Positions 8,024 to 17,234 of a stretch of DNA of 64,000 bases are shown piece by piece. How positions within the stretch are numbered: the first letter of the stretch is position 1; each line of letters begins with the position of its first letter. Source of the stretch: 66-474 sp036279975 (GTDB taxonomy: Bacteria; Pseudomonadota; Gammaproteobacteria; Xanthomonadales; Rhodanobacteraceae); contig DASURP010000010.1 in NCBI GenBank assembly GCA_036279975.1, positions 1 to 64,000 on the forward strand, given 5' to 3'. Under the pieces are notes generated by a model that saw nothing but the letters and a program-made list of their open reading frames with translations, ran no database searches and was not told where the DNA came from. The position numbers and the translations under genes were made by a program.

Positions 8024-10582
8024 ATGCGGACCCGCGACGCGGCCGTGAACATCGAATCGCCGCTTCCGATGGCTTCCGCTGATCGCCCCGGCGACCGGCA
8101 CCTCGGCCTCAGCCACGCCGAGGCACAACGGCGCCTGGCGGAGCACGGTCCGAACGCGTTGCCCGGCGGCGAACACAAGCCGCTGCACCGGATCGTGCTG
8201 AAGGTGCTGGCCGAACCGATGTTCATGATGCTGCTGGTCGCCGGCAGCATCTACCTGGTGCTGGGCGATCTGGCCGAGGCGATCTTCCTGCTGGCGTCGA
8301 TCTTCCTGGTCATCGGCATCACGCTGGTGCAGGAACGCCGTACCCAGCGGGCGCTCGAAGCGCTGCGCGATCTTTCCGCGCCGCGCGCGCTGGTGATACG
8401 CGCCGGGGAGAAGCTGCGGATATCCGGGCGCGAGGTGGTGCCGGGCGACCTGCTGGCGCTGCACGAGGGCGACCGGATCGCGGCCGACGCCACCCTCCTG
8501 GAAGGTTACCTGGAGGTGGACGAGTCGCTGCTCACCGGCGAAGCCGTCGCCGTGGGGCGGCTGGCCGGCTCGGATCGCGACCGTGTCTGCGCGAGCACCG
8601 TGGTGACCAAGGGCAACGCGCTGGCGCAGGTGTCGGCGACCGGCAGCGCCACCCGGGTCGGCGAAATCGGGGCGATGCTGGCCACCGCCGGCGAACCGCT
8701 TTCAGGGCTGCAACGGTCATCGCGTGGCCTGATCGCCACGCTCAGCGTGGTCGGACTGTTGCTCGCCGCCGGCTATTCGCTGCTCAACTGGTTGTGGAAT
8801 GGCCACACCTTCCTCGACAGCCTGCTCGCCGGCGTCGCGCTCAGCATGGCCATCCTTCCCGAGGAAATCCCGGTGGTGATCACGGTGTTCCTCGCGATGG
8901 GGGCATGGCGGTTGTCGCGGCACAACGTCCTGACGCGGCGCATTCCCGCGGTGGAGGCGCTCGGCGCGATCACCGTGCTGGCCGCCGACAAGACCGGCAC
9001 CCTGACCCAGAATCGCATGCAGGTGACCGCCCTGGCCACGCCCGATGGCGCCATCGCGGACACGCGGCCCGACGCCGAAGCGTGGACGGACGCCGGGCGC
9101 GAACTCGTGGAACACGCCCTGCTGGCGACGCCGTCCGACCCGTTCGACCCCACCGAGAAGGCGATCGTCCTGCTCGGCCAACGGCTCGCTGCTTTGCGGC
9201 AGGCACACCGGGGCTGGACTCTGGTGCGCGAATATCCGCTTTCATCCGCAACGCTTGCGATGACGCGCGCCTACGCGGCGCCGGGGGCGGCCCACCACCA
9301 GCTCGCCGTCAAGGGTGCGCCCGAAACCATCGTCGCGCTGTGCCGGCTGTCGGAGGTGGAAGCCGCGGTAGCCCTGCGGCAGGCCAGCACGCTAGCGGCG
9401 CGGGGCCTGCGCGTGCTCGGCGTGGCACACGGCGAATGGACCGGCTCGACGTGGCCGGACTCGCAACAGGCATTCGCCTTCCGGTTCGCCGGCTTCCTCG
9501 GGTTCGGCGATCCGCCGCGGCCGGAAGTCCCGGCTGCGATCGCCGAATGCCGCAGCGCCGGCGTGCGGATCCTTATGCTCACCGGCGACCACCCGGCCAC
9601 GGCGCAAGCGATTGCGCGTGAAATCGGGATGTCTTGGCATCCCGAGGTCCTGACCGGGCCTGAAATGGCCGGCATGGATGACGCCGCGTTGCGCGAGCGG
9701 CTGGCGCGTGTCGATGTCTGCGCACGCCTGCGGCCGGAACAAAAGCTGCGCCTGGTGCACCTGCTGCAGGATGCGGGCGACGTGGTGGCGATGACCGGCG
9801 ACGGCGTGAACGATGCACCGGCGCTGAAGACCGCCGATGTCGGCGTCGCGATGGGCGAACGCGGCACCGATGTCGCGCGCGAGGCCTCCGCGCTGGTGCT
9901 GCTGGACGACAGCTTCGCCAGCATCGTGCGCGCGATCCGCCAGGGACGGCGGATCTACGACAACATCGGCAAGGCGACCGGGTTCGTGTTCGCCGTGCAC
10001 GCCCCGATCATCGCGCTGACGCTGGTCCCGGCGCTGCTGCATTGGCCCGTGCTGCTGGCGCCGGTCCACATCGTGCTGCTGGAACTGCTGATCGACCCGG
10101 CCTGCTCGATGGTGTTCGAAGCCGAGCCGGAAAGCGCGGACACGATGCGTCGGCCGCCGCGTCCGCGCAAGCAGACGCCGTTTGCACCGGGCCGGTTGGC
10201 GCGTGCGATCCTGCAGGGCGCCGGCCTAGCCGCATTGCTGCTGGCGGGATGCGGCGTGCTGCTGGCGCAGTCCGCAGGCGTCGAGCAGGTACGCACGCTG
10301 GTATTCGCGGGACTGCTGGTGGGCCTGTACCAGTTGGCGCTTGCCAACCACGGCAGGTCACCCGGACGGACGCACCCGCGCAACCCCCGGATGAAATGGA
10401 TCCTGGTCGGGGTGGCGGTGGTGCTCGCCGCCGTGCTGGGGATTCCGTGGCTGCGGGCCCTGATGGGCGTGTCGTGGCCGGATCCAGTGACCGTGGCGGC
10501 ACTGGCCGCGGTAATCCTGGCCATGTTCGCGTGGACCACGTTGCTGCGTGTCGGCACACGCAGGTGGCGCGCAGCGGCGTGA
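8024..10582 (+). CDS. P-type cation-transporting ATPase (P2-like)
   Basis: An 852-residue integral membrane pump. It has the actuator TGEA loop near residue 175, phosphorylation site Asp322 in DKTGTLTQN, a nucleotide-binding domain with KGAPE, and the hinge MTGDGVNDAPALK. About eight to ten membrane spans are placed as in P2 ATPases. The ion-site segment reads LPEEIPVVITVFLA instead of the PEGLP of classic Ca2+ or Na+/K+ pumps, so specificity (Ca2+, Mg2+ or other) is open. It is last in the FNR-box operon and convergent with a GNAT gene. Such pumps recur in low-oxygen regulons of proteobacteria and actinobacteria. Confidence 0.9.
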   Translation: MRTRDAAVNIESPLPMASADRPGDRHLGLSHAEAQRRLAEHGPNALPGGEHKPLHRIVLKVLAEPMFMMLLVAGSIYLVLGDLAEAIFLLASIFLVIGITLVQERRTQRALEALRDLSAPRALVIRAGEKLRISGREVVPGDLLALHEGDRIAADATLLEGYLEVDESLLTGEAVAVGRLAGSDRDRVCASTVVTKGNALAQVSATGSATRVGEIGAMLATAGEPLSGLQRSSRGLIATLSVVGLLLAAGYSLLNWLWNGHTFLDSLLAGVALSMAILPEEIPVVITVFLAMGAWRLSRHNVLTRRIPAVEALGAITVLAADKTGTLTQNRMQVTALATPDGAIADTRPDAEAWTDAGRELVEHALLATPSDPFDPTEKAIVLLGQRLAALRQAHRGWTLVREYPLSSATLAMTRAYAAPGAAHHQLAVKGAPETIVALCRLSEVEAAVALRQASTLAARGLRVLGVAHGEWTGSTWPDSQQAFAFRFAGFLGFGDPPRPEVPAAIAECRSAGVRILMLTGDHPATAQAIAREIGMSWHPEVLTGPEMAGMDDAALRERLARVDVCARLRPEQKLRLVHLLQDAGDVVAMTGDGVNDAPALKTADVGVAMGERGTDVAREASALVLLDDSFASIVRAIRQGRRIYDNIGKATGFVFAVHAPIIALTLVPALLHWPVLLAPVHIVLLELLIDPACSMVFEAEPESADTMRRPPRPRKQTPFAPGRLARAILQGAGLAALLLAGCGVLLAQSAGVEQVRTLVFAGLLVGLYQLALANHGRSPGRTHPRNPRMKWILVGVAVVLAAVLGIPWLRALMGVSWPDPVTVAALAAVILAMFAWTTLLRVGTRRWRAAA

Positions 10583-10662
10583 AAAACGATATCCGGCGCG
10601 TCCGGTTGCCCTTGCGCGGGTGCCGCGATGCCCGAACCCTCCCCCGCCCGTGGCAAAGCCCG

Positions 10663-11238
10663 TCAACCCAGCCGCAGTTCGTAGGTCACGCTGGCCGGGT
10701 CGCGGGAATCCAGGCGCCGCTTGAAGCCAAGCCGTTCGGCGAGATGGTCGGGGCTGTCACTCAAGTGCGCCGGCGCGAATGCGCGCATGCGCCGGATGCC
10801 GCGCTTGCGCGCGGCTTCGATCAGCTGGCGCATCAGCAACGACCCGACCCCGCGGTTCTGCCAGATTTCGATGACCGCAAGCGAACAATCGCAGGCGTCG
10901 CCTTTCGCATTGACGCGAAAGTGCGCGGCGCCAATCTGCTGGTCGCGGCCATCGTTCGTCACCACGGCAATGAACCCCGCGGACCTGGCCGGATCGAGGT
11001 CCGTCAGGTCGCGCGCGACGTCCGGGTCCGGATCGCGCACGAGCCCGATGAAACGGGAACCGCGCCGTTCGGGTGACAAGCGGTTGAGGAATTCGAGTTC
11101 CAGCCCGGCATCCTGTTTCCGGATCGCCCGCACCCGGATGGGCGTGCCGTCGTGCAACCTCTCCAGCCATCCGGCAGGCTGGCTTGCCTGCGTTGGCCGG
11201 CGCCCGGCGCTGCCCATGTGTTTGCGGATTCGCGGCAT
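10663..11238 (-). CDS. GNAT acetyltransferase, Pat C-domain type
   Basis: A 191-residue acetyl-CoA-dependent N-acetyltransferase. It begins with the DGTPIRVRAIRKQDAGLELEFLNRLSPERRGSRF segment that also marks the GNAT domain of protein lysine acetyltransferases of the Pat/YfiQ group. The acetyl-CoA P-loop is QNRGVGSLLMRQLIEAARKRGI near 130-150. It is a clear paralogue of the GNAT gene at 35961-36572. A box TTGAC-CCTT-GTCAG is centred 61 bp upstream of its start. Protein acetylation as its role is inference. Confidence 0.88.
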   Translation of the reverse strand: MPRIRKHMGSAGRRPTQASQPAGWLERLHDGTPIRVRAIRKQDAGLELEFLNRLSPERRGSRFIGLVRDPDPDVARDLTDLDPARSAGFIAVVTNDGRDQQIGAAHFRVNAKGDACDCSLAVIEIWQNRGVGSLLMRQLIEAARKRGIRRMRAFAPAHLSDSPDHLAERLGFKRRLDSRDPASVTYELRLG

Positions 11239-11292
11239 GACGTGCTCCCGTGCAACAGGACATTCAGGCTAGCCTTGGTTCCGCGCCGCCAG

Positions 11293-11306
11293 TTGACCCT
11301 TGTCAG
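11293..11306 (-). promoter_or_regulatory. FNR-type box upstream of GNAT gene
   Basis: TTGAC-CCTT-GTCAG, one mismatch from consensus. Its centre is 61 bp from the GNAT start, and TAGCCT lies 31 bp downstream of the centre on the same strand. Confidence 0.65.
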
Positions 11307-11409
11307 GTGCGTTGCGCATTGACGGGGGGCGAAGAATCCGGATCCTCGCCGCCCCGCCCGGGATCGGAATACCCGCCGCTGCCGGCAGGGCAACGTCTGC
11401 GCGGCATCG

Positions 11410-11880
11410 TCAGCCCGGCACCGCCGAGGCGTGCAGCTGGTGTCCGTCGCCATCCTGCACGCGCACACTGACGGGCACGCCCGCACGCACGCTCTCGGTG
11501 ACGATGCAGAAATCCTCGAACTGGGCCAGGGCCCGGTCCAGGTGCTGCAGCGCCTCGGCACGGTCGGCAAGCTGCATGTCCACCTGCATGTCCGCGACCC
11601 GCCAGCGCCCGTTCGCGTTGCGCTCCAGTTGCGCCCGCGCCCTGGCCTTGATCGGTCCGGGGTCGTTGCGGAACTTGCGCAGCGCAAACAGCAGGCTCGC
11701 GGCGAGGCAGTTGGCCACCGCCACCAGCAGCAGCCGCGACGGATTGGGGCCGGCGTTGTGGCCCTGCGGCGGCGGTTCGTCGGTGGCGAGGTCGGCGATC
11801 GCGGTGCCGTCGAAGCGGACGCGGAACTCGAAATCCTCGACCTGCTCCAGGCTTACTTCGAAACTCTGGTTTTCACTCAT
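11410..11880 (-). CDS. OsmC/Ohr-family peroxiredoxin-like protein
   Basis: A 156-residue protein of the OsmC superfamily, thiol peroxidases that reduce organic hydroperoxides. The GPNPSRLLLVAVANCLAASLLFALRK segment contains one expected Cys (about residue 58). The second conserved Cys is at about 125 in FEDFCIVTESVRAGVPVSV, the sub-family with the E-x-F-C motif. A strong ribosome site (GGGAGAGG) supports the ATG. It follows the Cys-tailed small gene by 63 bp and is probably co-transcribed with it from the FNR-type box at 12244. Confidence 0.88.
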   Translation of the reverse strand: MSENQSFEVSLEQVEDFEFRVRFDGTAIADLATDEPPPQGHNAGPNPSRLLLVAVANCLAASLLFALRKFRNDPGPIKARARAQLERNANGRWRVADMQVDMQLADRAEALQHLDRALAQFEDFCIVTESVRAGVPVSVRVQDGDGHQLHASAVPG

Positions 11881-11943
11881 GGTGCCTCTCCCGGGTGGAT
11901 GCCAAGACGGGGCGGGAACCGGACTCGGGATTGCGTTGCAGCC

Positions 11944-12183
11944 CTACCCGCCGCATGCGCCACAGCATACCGAAGGCACCTGTTCGAGCTGTTTCCAGTT
12001 GACGGGATAACCGGTTTGCGTCAGCAAGGCAAGCAACTCCGGGGAACTCAGCTCCGCCGCGACCCGCAGGCTCGCATCGGCCGGGTCGATGTCGGCTACC
12101 GCCAGCGGGTCGATCCGGATCAGCGCCGCATTGATCACGTCCAGGTCCGGTTTCACGCCGCGGGTTTTTATGTGGAATTCCAT
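11944..12183 (-). CDS. Small protein with a Cys-rich C-terminal tail
   Basis: A 79-residue protein starting MEFHIKTRGVKPDLDVINAA. The alternating strand-helix pattern suggests a small ferredoxin-like or HMA-like fold. The C terminus ends CCGACGG, a dense thiol cluster that could bind a metal or take part in thiol exchange. A GAGG ribosome site favours this ATG over one 33 bp upstream. An FNR-type box is 67 bp upstream and the OsmC gene follows. Family not recognised; a metal- or redox-handling role is inference from the tail and neighbour. Confidence 0.65.
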   Translation of the reverse strand: MEFHIKTRGVKPDLDVINAALIRIDPLAVADIDPADASLRVAAELSSPELLALLTQTGYPVNWKQLEQVPSVCCGACGG

Positions 12184-12243
12184 GCCTGCCTCGCATGCTG
12201 GTGCAACCACATCCATTGTCGCCCGGCAGCGCCCGTGCAGCCA

Positions 12244-12257
12244 TTGACCGTTGTCAA
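12244..12257 (-). promoter_or_regulatory. FNR-type box upstream of small protein/OsmC operon
   Basis: TTGAC-CGTT-GTCAA is a perfect palindrome. Its centre is 67 bp from the start codon, and a GACAAT -10-like hexamer lies 33 bp from the centre on the minus strand. Confidence 0.75.
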
Positions 12258-12289
12258 GCGCAGCCCGCTGCTGGCCGTCGCCGCCGGGC

Positions 12290-15200
12290 TCACGCGGGAT
12301 GCCGGCGCGCCAGCCATGCGTAGTACAGCAGCGGAATCACCAGCAGGGTCAGCACGGTGGAAACCAGGATGCCGAAGATCAGCGATACCGCGAGGCCCTG
12401 GAAGATCGGATCGTCGAGGATGAAGAAGCCGCCGATCATCGCCGCCAGCGCGGTCAGCGCGATCGGCTTGGCGCGCACCGCCGCGGCCTCGACCACCGCT
12501 TCGCGGAGCGGCCGGCCCGCCGCCAGCGCGAGGTTGATGAAATCGATCAGCAGGATCGAGTTGCGCACGATGATTCCGGCCAGCGCGATCATCCCGATCA
12601 TCGAGGTCGCCGTGAATTGCGCACCCAGCAGCGCATGCCCAGGCATCACGCCGATCACGGTCAGCGGGATCGGCGCCATGATGATCAGCGGCACCAGGTA
12701 TTGCTTGAAGTGCCCCACCACCAGCAGGTAGATCAGCAGCAATCCGGCGACGTAGGCGAGCCCCATGTCGCGGAAGGTCTCGTAGGTGATCTGCCATTCG
12801 CCGTCCCACTTCACCGCATAGCCGGCCGGTTCCACCGGTTGACGGACGAAGTCCTGCGCCAGCGAATGGCCGTCCACCTTCTGTTGGCGCAGCTTCGACA
12901 CCATCGCGAACATGCCGTACAACGGGCTGTCGGTGCGGCCGGCATCGTCGGCGGTGACATAGGTGTAGGGCAACAGGTCCTTGTGGTAGATCGCCTTCTC
13001 CCAGCCGGCCTGGTGCACCGTGACGACTTCGGACAACGGCACCAGCACCCCGCCGAGCGCGCGCACCCGCAGCGCCAGCAGTTGCTCGAGCGAAGCCTGG
13101 TCGCCCGGCGGCAGCCGCAGCCGCACCGGCACGGCGTGGCGCGAGCGGCCATCCATCAGGTACGTGGCATCATCGCCCGACAACGCGGTGCGCAAGGCCT
13201 GCGCAATGTCGGCCTGGGCCAGGCCCAGCCGCGCCGCACGGGCGCGGTCGACCACCACGACTTCGCGCGGCGCGTCCGCTTCCACGCTGGTGTCGATGTC
13301 GACGAGACCGGGATCGGAACGGAAATCCTGCTCCAGCCCAAGTGCAAGCTTGCGCAAGGTGGCGTAATCCGGCCCGTAGATTTCGGCGACGATCGGCGCC
13401 AGCACCGGCGGGCCGGGCGGCACCTCCACCACCTTTACCGACGCGCCGTAACGCGCGCCGATCGCGGCCAGCATCGGGCGCACCGCCAGCGCGATTTCGT
13501 GGCTTTGGCGTTTGCGTTCGCCCTTGCCGACCAGGTTCACCTGCAGGTCGCCGTCGAACGGACCCGCACGCAGGTAGTACTGCCGCACCAGGCCGTTGAA
13601 GGTGATCGGCGCGGCGGTGCCGGCGTAGCCCTGGTAGTTCATGACCTCCGGCACCCCGTCCAGCGCGTGGGCCATGTCCGTGAGCACCCGGTTGGTGGTT
13701 TCGAGCGTGCTGCCTTCGGGCATGTCCAGCACCACCTGGAATTCCGACTTGTTGTCGAACGGCAGCATCTTCAGGACGACGGCTTTGACGACCACCAGGC
13801 CCACCGCCGCCAGCACCAGGCCCGCCATCGCGGCGAACAGCACGCGCCGCCGGCGGGCCGCGCGGTGACCGGCGACGAACGGCGTCATCAGGCGACGGAA
13901 CAGGCGGGTCAGCCGCGTCTCGCGTGGTTCCGCCTGCGCGGACGGCGCACCGTGCCGGCGCAGCAGTTTCAGCGACAACCACGGCGTCACCACCAGTGCG
14001 ACCGCCAGCGACAGCAGCATGCCGGCCGAGGCGTTGATCGGGATCGGCCGCATGTACGGGCCCATCAGGCCCGACACGAACGCCATCGGCAACAGCGCGG
14101 CGATCACCGTGAAGGTCGCGAGGATGGTCGGCCCGCCGACCTCGCCGACGGCTTCCGGGATCGCATCGCGCAACGAACGCCCGCCCAGCGCCATGTGCCG
14201 GTGGATGTTTTCCACCACCACGATCGCGTCGTCCACCAGGATGCCGATCGAGAAGATCAGCGCGAACAACGAAACCCGGTTGATGGTGAAACCCATCGCC
14301 CACGAAGCGAACAGGGTCAGCATCAGGGTGATGATCACCGCGGTACCGACCACGATCGCTTCGCGCCAACCCAGCGTCAGCAACACCAGCAGCACGACGG
14401 AGAGCGTCGCGAACAGCAGTTTGTGGATCAGCAGGTCGGCCTTGGCGGTCGAGGTTTCGCCGTAATCGCGGGTCACCGCCACGTGCACGCCCGCGGGAAT
14501 CACCACGCCCTGGAGTGCATGGATGCGCTGCCGGATCACCTGCGTGATGTCGGCGGAGTTGCTGCCGGAAAGTTTGGTGACGGCGATCGTCACCGCCGGC
14601 GCCATCCCGGTCCCGGGACCACCCTTGCCGGGCGGGGTGCCGAACCAGGCGTAGCGGTTGGGCACGTCGGCGCCGCGCCGGATGCTGGCGACATCGGACA
14701 GGAACACCGGCTGGCCGCCCTTGAGGCCGATCACCAGGTGCGCGATTTCGTCGGCATCCGCAAGGAAGGTGCCTGCGGTGACCGGAATATCACGGTCGCC
14801 GCTGACTCGATCGCCGGCCTGCGCGACCACGTTGGCGGCCTCGAGCGAACGCGCGAGGTCGTCGACGCCCAGCCCGTAGGCGGCGAGTTTCGCGGGATCG
14901 AGCTGCACCACCACCGCGCGGTCCGGTGCGCCGAGGGTGTACACGTCGCGGGTGCCGTGGACGTGCTTGAGATCGGCCTCCAGCGTGTGGGCGACCTCGG
15001 CTAGATCGACCGGTCCGCGCACGGGATCGTCGGTCCACAGCGTCAATACCAGCACCGGCACGTCGTCGATGCCCATCGCGCGGATCATGGGCTGGCCCAC
15101 GCCGAAATTGGCCGGCCACAAGTCGCGGTTCTGGAACACCTGGTTGTACAGCCGCACCAGCGCGGTCTGGCGCGGCACCCCGACCTTGAACTCGGCGGTC

Positions 15201-15493
15201 AGCATGGCCATGCCCGGCCGGCTCACCGAATACACGTGCTTGATGCCGGCGATGCCCGCGAGTTTTTGTTCCAGCGGCGAGGTCACCAGGTTCTCGACGT
15301 CGTGCACGTCGGCGCCCGGGAACGGCACCATCACGTTGGCCATGGTGACGTCGATCTGCGGCTCTTCCTCGCGTGGCGTGATCGCGAGCGCAACCAGGCC
15401 CAGCAGCAACGCCGCCACCGCGAGGATGGGCGTGAGCGGGTGGTCCTGGAACGCGCGGGCGATGCGTCCGGAAAACCCGGGGCGCGTGTCCAT
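12290..15493 (-). CDS. RND efflux transporter permease
   Basis: A 1067-residue inner-membrane proton-driven pump of the RND superfamily. It has the usual 12-span layout: a first span at about 22-42, a large periplasmic loop, a six-span block near 330-530, a second loop, and a final block. TPREEEPQI after span 1 is typical of this pump subgroup. Charged residues in span 4 (GILVDDAIVVVENI) supply the proton path. The ATG lies 2 bp after the adaptor stop. It ends the sqr operon, and no outer-membrane channel gene is linked. The substrate is unknown; sulfur species or related toxic compounds are an inference from context. Confidence 0.9.
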   Translation of the reverse strand: MDTRPGFSGRIARAFQDHPLTPILAVAALLLGLVALAITPREEEPQIDVTMANVMVPFPGADVHDVENLVTSPLEQKLAGIAGIKHVYSVSRPGMAMLTAEFKVGVPRQTALVRLYNQVFQNRDLWPANFGVGQPMIRAMGIDDVPVLVLTLWTDDPVRGPVDLAEVAHTLEADLKHVHGTRDVYTLGAPDRAVVVQLDPAKLAAYGLGVDDLARSLEAANVVAQAGDRVSGDRDIPVTAGTFLADADEIAHLVIGLKGGQPVFLSDVASIRRGADVPNRYAWFGTPPGKGGPGTGMAPAVTIAVTKLSGSNSADITQVIRQRIHALQGVVIPAGVHVAVTRDYGETSTAKADLLIHKLLFATLSVVLLVLLTLGWREAIVVGTAVIITLMLTLFASWAMGFTINRVSLFALIFSIGILVDDAIVVVENIHRHMALGGRSLRDAIPEAVGEVGGPTILATFTVIAALLPMAFVSGLMGPYMRPIPINASAGMLLSLAVALVVTPWLSLKLLRRHGAPSAQAEPRETRLTRLFRRLMTPFVAGHRAARRRRVLFAAMAGLVLAAVGLVVVKAVVLKMLPFDNKSEFQVVLDMPEGSTLETTNRVLTDMAHALDGVPEVMNYQGYAGTAAPITFNGLVRQYYLRAGPFDGDLQVNLVGKGERKRQSHEIALAVRPMLAAIGARYGASVKVVEVPPGPPVLAPIVAEIYGPDYATLRKLALGLEQDFRSDPGLVDIDTSVEADAPREVVVVDRARAARLGLAQADIAQALRTALSGDDATYLMDGRSRHAVPVRLRLPPGDQASLEQLLALRVRALGGVLVPLSEVVTVHQAGWEKAIYHKDLLPYTYVTADDAGRTDSPLYGMFAMVSKLRQQKVDGHSLAQDFVRQPVEPAGYAVKWDGEWQITYETFRDMGLAYVAGLLLIYLLVVGHFKQYLVPLIIMAPIPLTVIGVMPGHALLGAQFTATSMIGMIALAGIIVRNSILLIDFINLALAAGRPLREAVVEAAAVRAKPIALTALAAMIGGFFILDDPIFQGLAVSLIFGILVSTVLTLLVIPLLYYAWLARRHPA

Positions 15494-15495
15494 GG

Positions 15496-16593
15496 TCAAT
15501 CTTTCCCCGTGGCGCGCAGGCTGGCGAGGTACAGTGCCGCGGCCTCGGGATCGCGCGCGACGCGCTCACCCGGCGCGAGCCCCGCGAGGACTTCCACACC
15601 GTCGTCGAAGCGATGGCCCAACCGCAACTGGCGCAAGGCCACGGCGTGATCGGCGCCGACCACGTAGACGCCGCTCAGCTCGCCGCGCCGCACCAGGGCG
15701 CCGACCGGCACCAGCAGGCGCCTTGCCGCGCCGACCGCGAACGCCACCTTGACCGTCATCCCGGGATACAGCCCGCCACTGTCGGATGGCAGACGGACGC
15801 GGATCCGGAAGGTGTGGGTCGCGGGATCGGCATACGGAAACACCGTGAGCGCGGTGGCGTGCACGCGCTTGCCGTCGGCGAACACCACCTCGGCGTGGTG
15901 GAACCTGCGGATCGCGTCGATCGCACTCTGCGGCGCCACCACGTCCACCCGCAGCGCGTCCAGCGAGGCCAGCGCGATCAGCGGCTGCGGTGTTGGCGGC
16001 CCGGATTGCACGGCCTCGCCGACCTGCACGAAGCGGCGCGTGACCACACCGTCGAACGGCGCGCGCACCACCGTGTAATCGGCCTGCTGGCCGGCACTTT
16101 TCAACGCGGCTTCGGCTGCGCGCAGCGCCGCGCCCGCCGCATCGCGGCGCGCAGTCGCGGCATCCATGTCGGCACGGGATACATAACCCTGCGCGACGAC
16201 CGCGTGCATGCGCTTCCAGTTGGCCTCGGCGTCCCGGTAGGTGGCGCGCGCCGCAGCGACATCGGCTGCGGCGGCCTTGCGGCCGGATTGCTGTTCGATG
16301 TCGCTGAACCGCACCAGTACTTCGCCCCGGGTCACGCGGTCGCCGACATCGACCGGCAGTTCGAGCACCCGCGCGTTGGTCTGCGCCGCAAGCGTGGTCT
16401 CGTCGACGGCCTCGACCACCCCGTCCCAGACCTGCTCACGCGCAGCCTGGGCAGGCTCCACCAACAGAGTCGCAAGCGGCGGCGGCGATGATGCCGGCGC
16501 CTGCCCTGGCGTCCGCCCGCAGGCGGCCAGCAGGACGAGCGCGGCGAATGGCGTGGCGAAGCGCCACGCCCGGAGGGCACCCGGGAAGCGCAT
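15496..16593 (-). CDS. RND periplasmic adaptor lipoprotein
   Basis: A 365-residue membrane-fusion protein that couples the RND pump to an outer-membrane channel. It has a lipobox LLAAC near residues 20-24, then a biotinyl-lipoyl-like half (VVEAVDETTLAAQTNARVLELPVDVGDRVTRGEVLVRF), a coiled-coil hairpin (about 95-160), and the second lipoyl half with DYTVVRAPFDGVVTRRFVQVGEAV. Beta-barrel and membrane-proximal domains follow. Its ATG shares one base with the stop of the DUF302 gene, so the operon is translationally coupled. Confidence 0.9.
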   Translation of the reverse strand: MRFPGALRAWRFATPFAALVLLAACGRTPGQAPASSPPPLATLLVEPAQAAREQVWDGVVEAVDETTLAAQTNARVLELPVDVGDRVTRGEVLVRFSDIEQQSGRKAAAADVAAARATYRDAEANWKRMHAVVAQGYVSRADMDAATARRDAAGAALRAAEAALKSAGQQADYTVVRAPFDGVVTRRFVQVGEAVQSGPPTPQPLIALASLDALRVDVVAPQSAIDAIRRFHHAEVVFADGKRVHATALTVFPYADPATHTFRIRVRLPSDSGGLYPGMTVKVAFAVGAARRLLVPVGALVRRGELSGVYVVGADHAVALRQLRLGHRFDDGVEVLAGLAPGERVARDPEAAALYLASLRATGKD

Positions 16594-17018
16594 CACTTCG
16601 CCTCGTCGATCATCCGCCGCGTGGCGTCTCCAACCTCGCGCGCCACCACCGCCAGCGCGGGATCGTCCGACAGTGTCGCCAGCATGCGCTCGGGTTCGAG
16701 CATGCCGATGCGGGTCGCACCGTGCTCGGTGTACACCGAAATCCGGCAAGGCAGCGCCGTGTTGAGGCGCAAGTCATTGGCAAGCACGCGCGCGGCTTGC
16801 GGCGGACTGCACACCTCGAACACCTTGCACTCGCCGTCGAAGGCCTGGCCCTTGCTGCGCAAGGTGTTGCCGATGTCGTGGACATGCAGCACGCCGAACC
16901 GGTGACGCTTGACCGCGGCGTCCAGGTCCTCGACCGCCTGCGCGAAAGGTTTGCTTGAGTCCACGATGTAATACACGCTGTCTTCCTCCATCGGGTTTCG
17001 ACAAGTTGCCGGTGTCAT
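16593..17018 (-). CDS. DUF302 protein
   Basis: A 141-residue protein of the DUF302 family (or 132 residues if the ATG at 16991 is used, which gives the more usual N terminus, YYIVDSSKPFAQAVEDLDAAVKRHRFGVLHVHDIGNTL). The ATG at 17018 overlaps the stop of the DUF2892 gene by 4 bp, which favours coupled initiation there. Two cysteines occur around GECKVFEVCSPPQAARVL, and another in LPCRISVY. DUF302 proteins are common beside sulfur- and redox-related genes; no reaction is established. Confidence 0.85.
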   Translation of the reverse strand: MTPATCRNPMEEDSVYYIVDSSKPFAQAVEDLDAAVKRHRFGVLHVHDIGNTLRSKGQAFDGECKVFEVCSPPQAARVLANDLRLNTALPCRISVYTEHGATRIGMLEPERMLATLSDDPALAVVAREVGDATRRMIDEAK

Positions 17019-17221
17019 TTCGGGAACGCGGTGCCCGGCCGCATGCCGAGTTTCCTCAGGATGCGGGCCAGCGGGCAGAAGCCGGTGAACGAGGCCTGCA
17101 GCAGGTTCAGGCCGACGAACAGCGCCAGCAGCAGCCACCACGGCGTGAAGAAATACGCCAGCAACACGCTTGCGATCACCATGCTGCCGGCGATGCGCAT
17201 CACCATTCGATCGATGTTCAT
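17015..17221 (-). CDS. DUF2892 (YgaP-like) membrane protein
   Basis: A 68-residue inner-membrane protein starting MNIDRMVMRIAGSMVIASVLL. It has two membrane helices, separated by the FTPWW turn, and the motif NLLQASFTGFCPLARILRKLG typical of DUF2892, the membrane anchor domain of the rhodanese YgaP. The Cys in GFCP is conserved in the family. GGAGG precedes the ATG. DUF2892 genes are known members of BigR/SqrR-controlled sulfide operons, which fits the position here between cytochrome b561 and DUF302. Confidence 0.88.
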   Translation of the reverse strand: MNIDRMVMRIAGSMVIASVLLAYFFTPWWLLLALFVGLNLLQASFTGFCPLARILRKLGMRPGTAFPK

Positions 17222-17234
17222 GTTGTCGCCTCCG

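Noticed and set aside
12251..15004. A 917-codon plus-strand frame opposite the RND permease
   Set aside because: It is the mirror of a well-conserved transporter gene. Composition is extreme (His/Arg/Gln) and no ribosome site or domain is present.
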